Source: Achatina immaculata
Taxonomy: Eukaryota > Mollusca > Gastropoda > Stylommatophora > Achatinidae
Direction of reading: 5' to 3'
NCBI GenBank assembly: GCA_009760885.1
Contig: CM019715.1
Location: forward strand, 19,830,503 to 19,894,502
DNA: 64,000 bases
A program made the position numbers and the translations under genes. This document shows positions 60,161-64,000 of this stretch, piece after piece. The notes under the pieces were generated by a model. It was not told the origin of the DNA, ran no database searches, and was given only the letters and a program-made list of their open reading frames with translations. Every line of letters begins with the position of its first letter. Positions within the stretch are counted from its first letter, which is position 1.

Positions 60161-61137
60161 CTGAAGATTGAGATCAGAATTTTGTTTTCAAGTTTTTTTT
60201 TCTTGCAACAGTAGAAAACATAGAAAAAAAAGTATATACTAAGGGTTGCATACTCTAGCATAAATAATAACAATGGCATTTTTCTTCTTTGAAGATAGTT
60301 CTAAAGTAGGCATATATTATTTGTGGTTTTGGTTAGCATCATTTTGTTGAACAGCTGCTTTCATTCTTGACTCTACTAATGTTGCATTTGCATATTATGC
60401 AACAGCAACAGCAAGCAATGTCCTGCAGCAAGGACCAGTCTTCTTGTGTTTGTATCTTTTGTCTTAAAATCGGGACCTAATTTCCCTCCTCAAAAAATAT
60501 TGTATCTTTATTGATAAATCACTCTCCTCATCAGTTCTTCCCAGCCCTCATTGGTTATAAGATTACTGTATTATTAGAGAATGTAATGAGACATGTCACA
60601 GACAAACCTTGAGTATGAATTCATAGCAACTTGTAATATGTTGATAGTACAATTCTGAGTTGCTCAGAGTGACCCTCTCCCAATATAAAACAAAACAAAA
60701 CAAAAACTTGCAAATGTGACTGTCAAGTTCTAAAGGAAGACACCAGCCCGTGAAAAGAAAATTCCAGGAGTGAAAAATGAGTCACTAACAGAATCAGTGA
60801 ATATTTAACCCCAAAAAAGGGTTTATACACCCTGAAGGTATAAATTTAAATCACAGCATGCGTATGGGATAAAGCAAAAAAAAAAACTTGGATCTTTGGT
60901 GTAAAACTTGCTGTAGATATCAATAGAGAAGTGATATTCTAGAGCCTAATGGAGGTATCAACAGAGAAGAAATATAGAACCTGATGTTAATATCAGTAGA
61001 GAAGAGATATCATAGAACCTGCTGTAGTTATCAGTAGAGAAGAGATATCACTTCCATAGACCAGAATGACAAATAAGCCCCTGAGTCTTCTAATGACAGG
61101 ACACTTTCTGACACAGGTTTCCTAAAAGCTAGAAGAA
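60161..61137. other. Duox intron, nothing recognised
   Basis: I searched the minus strand for the next upstream peroxidase exon (expected WRWHN, ENP, W-IATYQ) and found none. A loosely repeated motif, GTTATCAGTAGAGAAGAGATATCA and variants, occurs about four times in 60917-61050. Confidence 0.5.
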
Positions 61138-61770
61138 AACATCTAAGAAGAGGTACATGGAATGTCATAACTGTAAATCATTTATTGCAAATGTATATAT
61201 AACACAAGAATATAGCATAGAAGACATGGAAAGGTACTATAAGGAACTGCAAAAGATGTTAAAGTATGTAAAATCAATGATCACTGTAATAGTAATATGA
61301 GACATGGATGCAAAAGTAAGAGAATATAAAAAAAGATATAGGAAAGTATGAACCTGGAAAAAGAAATGAACTTGGGAAAAGAAATAAGCATGGAGACACT
61401 CTTAGTTTGATGTGGAAAACAAACTGTTCATTTGCAACATCTTTCACAAACAGAAAAGAAAACATTATATATACATAGAAATGTTCTGGAGACATAAAAA
61501 AAGATCAGACTGATTTCATAATGGTCAAAGACAGATTGAAAAATAATGTTAAGAAAAGAAAATCTCACACTGGATCAGACAGTAGTTCAGATCATAACCC
61601 ACTTTTAAAAACATTTAAAATAAACCAAGGTAAAAGAAAAATACAACAGATACAACAGTCCTCAAAAACACAAACCTGAAGCAGAAATATATTGTAGAAA
61701 AAAAGAATGGCTACAAAAGCTTACTGGAGCAGTAAGAACAATACAGACCAGAAGATCCAAGAGAGAAAGT
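61138..61770 (+). mobile_element. RTE endonuclease fragment, left of element D
   Basis: Broken frames read LRRGTWNVITVN (endonuclease start), MDAKVREY, then DQTDFIMVKDRLKNNVKKRK and SDSSSDHNPLLKTFKI (the SDHN motif). It continues after element D at 63656 in the linker (KVRNKLEMLKNKHR). Confidence 0.8.
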
Positions 61771-62714
61771 GGCTCTAAGGACTGTCATAGCCGGAGGTGG
61801 AGTGGATGATACGCTCTCCACTCCAATTAAATATCTCCACGGCGTGCGTCTCAAATAGCTTCTGACAGTCAAGTCCAGGTCCTGGTCTTCTCATGGCGGA
61901 ACTGCTCAAACTGACAGGAGAAGAGGCAAAGGTGAATATCTGGCGGCTGAAAGCCAGATGTTTCGGGTAGATGAGAGTCTTTTTTGGTAGCTCATCTGAG
62001 AGATGGAAAATTGATTTAAAACCTGCTGCTGGCGAGATTCTTAAGATGCTGTGAGTGGAGTGGGGCTCCTCCTGGCCAGTGAAGAGATGTGCGAATGGGG
62101 TTGCCATGCAGCGCCACTGTGGAAAAGGTGAAAGAAAGGATTAAGTGACGTAATCAGTAGTCTCGAGGTCAGGACTGCTCAAATCACGGCACCTCTGCAC
62201 CGGAGGTTGGCCACGTCCTATGTGCACTCATACCTGGCGAATTGCCTGAACCGGCTTAACCCAGGGGTTAAGATACTGCTGGCGAGATTCTTCGGACGCC
62301 ACGCGTGGTGTGAAACTCCTCCTGGCCAATAAGAAAATGCGAAAAAGCAATTAGGTTGCCGTGTGGTGCCGATGTGAAAAGGTGATGGAAAAGATAAAGT
62401 GAAGCTTAATCGGTATGTCCGGTAGTCTCACGGCGAGAGCTATTCATACCACGTCCAGCTACGACCGTTCTACACCCATACTGTTGAAATATGCCTAAAC
62501 TGGCATAAACCATGTCACTAGAGGTCGGTCATGTCCTAAACATGCCCATACTGGGAAAATATGCCTAAACCGGCTCAACCCAGGGGTGAAATTTAATGGT
62601 GGCAAGGATTCATCCTCCTGGACAAAAGCTCCGTCCTGGTCACAGCTAGTAAGGGTAGCAGCCACAACCACGAAATGCTAAAGTCGGAGACACTGGACCA
62701 GTGCAGTCTAGATA

Positions 62715-62984
62715 GGCAACCACCTCTCACCCGGCAGGGATGTATGCATATCCAAATCATGCTGAGGTTTTCCGGTGAGAAAGTCTGATGTTGGACTGGA
62801 TGGGCAACTACCTCTCACCCGGCAGGGAAACACAGGTATCCCAAAACACGTCGAGGTTTTCCGGTGAGAAAGTCCAACTCTAGGCTGGATGGGCAACCAC
62901 CTCTCACCCGGCAGGGATATACTGATATCCAAACCACTCTGAGGTTTTCCAATGAGAAAGTCCAACTCTGGATTAAACTGGTGT
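62715..62984. repeat. Three tandem 88-bp units within element D
   Basis: Units begin GGCAAC at 62715, 62803 and 62892. Each has CACCTCTCACCCGGCAGGG-type and GAGGTTTTCCGGTGAGAAAG-type blocks. The pattern resembles promoter monomers at 5' ends of some non-LTR elements. Confidence 0.95.
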
Positions 62985-63442
62985 AACGAAAACATCTTTC
63001 CTATCGCAACATATGCCTGTGAGACCTGGACACTTAACAAAACAGCTGAGAAGCACATAAATGCCTTTGAATGTAAATGCTATAGAAGAGTTCTCCAAAT
63101 ATCGTGGACACAAAAAAGAACAAATATATCTATACTACAAGAGCTTAATATTGAAGAAGGCTGGCTAGTAAAGAGGATTAAAGAGAGAAAACTTAAATAT
63201 TTTGGCCACATTAAACGTCATGATAATTTAGAGAAGACCGTATTGGAAGGATACATAATGGGAAAAAGAAAAAGAGGAAGACCGAAACGAAGATGGCTGC
63301 AAGACATCGTTGATGATCTGGAAATGGATGCAGCAGCAGCAGGCCATCTTGCTCACAACCGAGAGGCCTACAGGAGTGCTGTTTGGGAGGCAAAGTTCCG
63401 CAAGGGACATGCAAAGGAATGAATGAATGAATGAACGAAAAC
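62985..63442 (+). mobile_element. Young RTE-1 3' copy nested in element D, with target duplication
   Basis: The body 62994-63433 has an open frame to the HAKE stop ([20 protein letters not shown] onward) and a (TGAA)n tail. The duplication AACGAAAAC is at 62985-62993 and 63434-63442. Its last 318 bp match 46573-46890 exactly by eye. Confidence 0.96.
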
Positions 63443-63655
63443 CAAGGTGTCACGCAATCCCGCTTCTGCGACCCACCAAGAATACAAGCCCAAGCCCCAC
63501 GATACTCTGAACCTCTTGTGATCCTATCAGGGATCTCTTGTGGGCCTCACAGGGACCATGGGACACATCGAGGACCACAGGAGTAAATTCAGCAGGATCA
63601 TGGGGTGATCTTGGTGGTAGAAGCGAATGAAGAAGAAGAAGACAAGAGAGAAAGT

Positions 63656-64000
63656 AAGGAACAAACTGGAAATGCTTAAAAATAAGCATAGAAATGGCAA
63701 AAAATAACTTACTAAATTTAATAAAGGAAAGAATGGAAAGCAATATATATATATATAGATGACTAATGAAACCCTAGCAAAAATAAGGAAGAAGAAAAGC
63801 ATTAACCCATAAGAGTATAGTGCTATAACTTAACAAAATACACAGGATGTGCAGAAATAAAAAAAAGAAAAATAGTAAGAGAATAACTGCATAGTTATAG
63901 AAGAAATGGAGAAAAAAACAAATGACAAGGGAGATGTTTGAAGAAATCAGTAAAATCTGTAACAGACCAAGTTGTGAACGATCAAAAACAAGCAAGGACA
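63656..64000 (+). mobile_element. RTE linker fragment, right of element D, runs off the window
   Basis: Broken frames read VRNKLEMLKNKHRNGKK and later A-rich coding-like sequence consistent with the lysine-rich linker between endonuclease and reverse transcriptase. An AT microsatellite is at 63744-63755. It continues past 64000. Confidence 0.6.

Larger units (their letters stand above)
61771..63642 (+). mobile_element. Element D: non-autonomous element with repeated 5' units
   Basis: It is flanked by the 13-bp duplication CAAGAGAGAAAGT at 61758-61770 and 63643-63655. The 5' half is GC-richer, with two long repeated units (each containing CTGCTGGCGAGATTCTT and CTCCTCCTGGCCA, near 62028 and 62274), then three 88-bp tandem units. 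The 3' end has a GAA tail resembling that of element B. No reverse transcriptase. A young RTE-1 copy (62994-63433) is nested inside. Confidence 0.85.

Noticed and set aside
57908..58401. 161-codon plus-strand frame
   Set aside because: It is the antisense shadow of the RTE-1 reverse transcriptase and of Duox exon b.
61775..62107. 110-codon minus frame beginning MATPFAHLFTGQEEP
   Set aside because: It is antisense to the repeated 5' units of element D; no recognisable domain, and the frame is not kept in the second unit.

Overview
This window is a piece of a nuclear animal genome. It is AT-rich, has spliceosomal exons with GT/AG borders, and is packed with non-LTR retrotransposon debris, Tc1/mariner and hAT elements, tRNA-like SINE heads and microsatellites. 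The host gene is an animal NADPH dual oxidase. The exact taxon cannot be fixed from the sequence; the repeat mix and gene structure fit a large-genome marine invertebrate, and a mollusc is my guess only.

One host gene spans almost the whole window on the minus strand. It is the 3' two thirds or more of a dual oxidase (Duox), running from about 60160 down to a TAA stop at 3387-3389. I placed 26 exons by splice sites and protein similarity. Reading phases agree at every junction except two: a homopolymer problem before exon c, and a missing exon between 7190 and 4705. The placed exons total about 3,590 nt, or about 1,196 codons. Domain order is: peroxidase-like domain (exons a-f), first membrane segment (g-h), intracellular loop (h-l), EF-hands (m-o), linker (p), six-helix ferric-reductase core with haem histidines (q-v), FAD site (w), NADPH site (x-z) and the family C-terminus FEHHYENF. 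The first roughly 300 residues lie beyond base 64000.

The introns are repeat graveyards. Three recurrent RTE-like families are named here by their 3' ends: RTE-1 (protein end HAKE, tail of TGAA or TGAC units), RTE-2 (tail of ATGTAAG-like units) and RTE-3 (tail of GA). There is also a 5.06-kb RNase H-bearing non-LTR element (element B, 11037-16099) nested in an older one (element A), a Tc1-like element with both inverted repeats (18897-20507), four mariner-like remnants, a hAT-type MITE and tRNA-derived SINE copies. Several insertions keep 9-13 bp target-site duplications, which lets the order of insertion be read.

I see no operon, CRISPR array, rRNA or complete tRNA gene. I found no convincing new biological system. 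The points most worth a second look are the altered haem-ligand motif in Duox, the missing NADPH-domain exon, two perfect hairpins, identical young RTE-1 copies, and element D, which shares its tail with element B.
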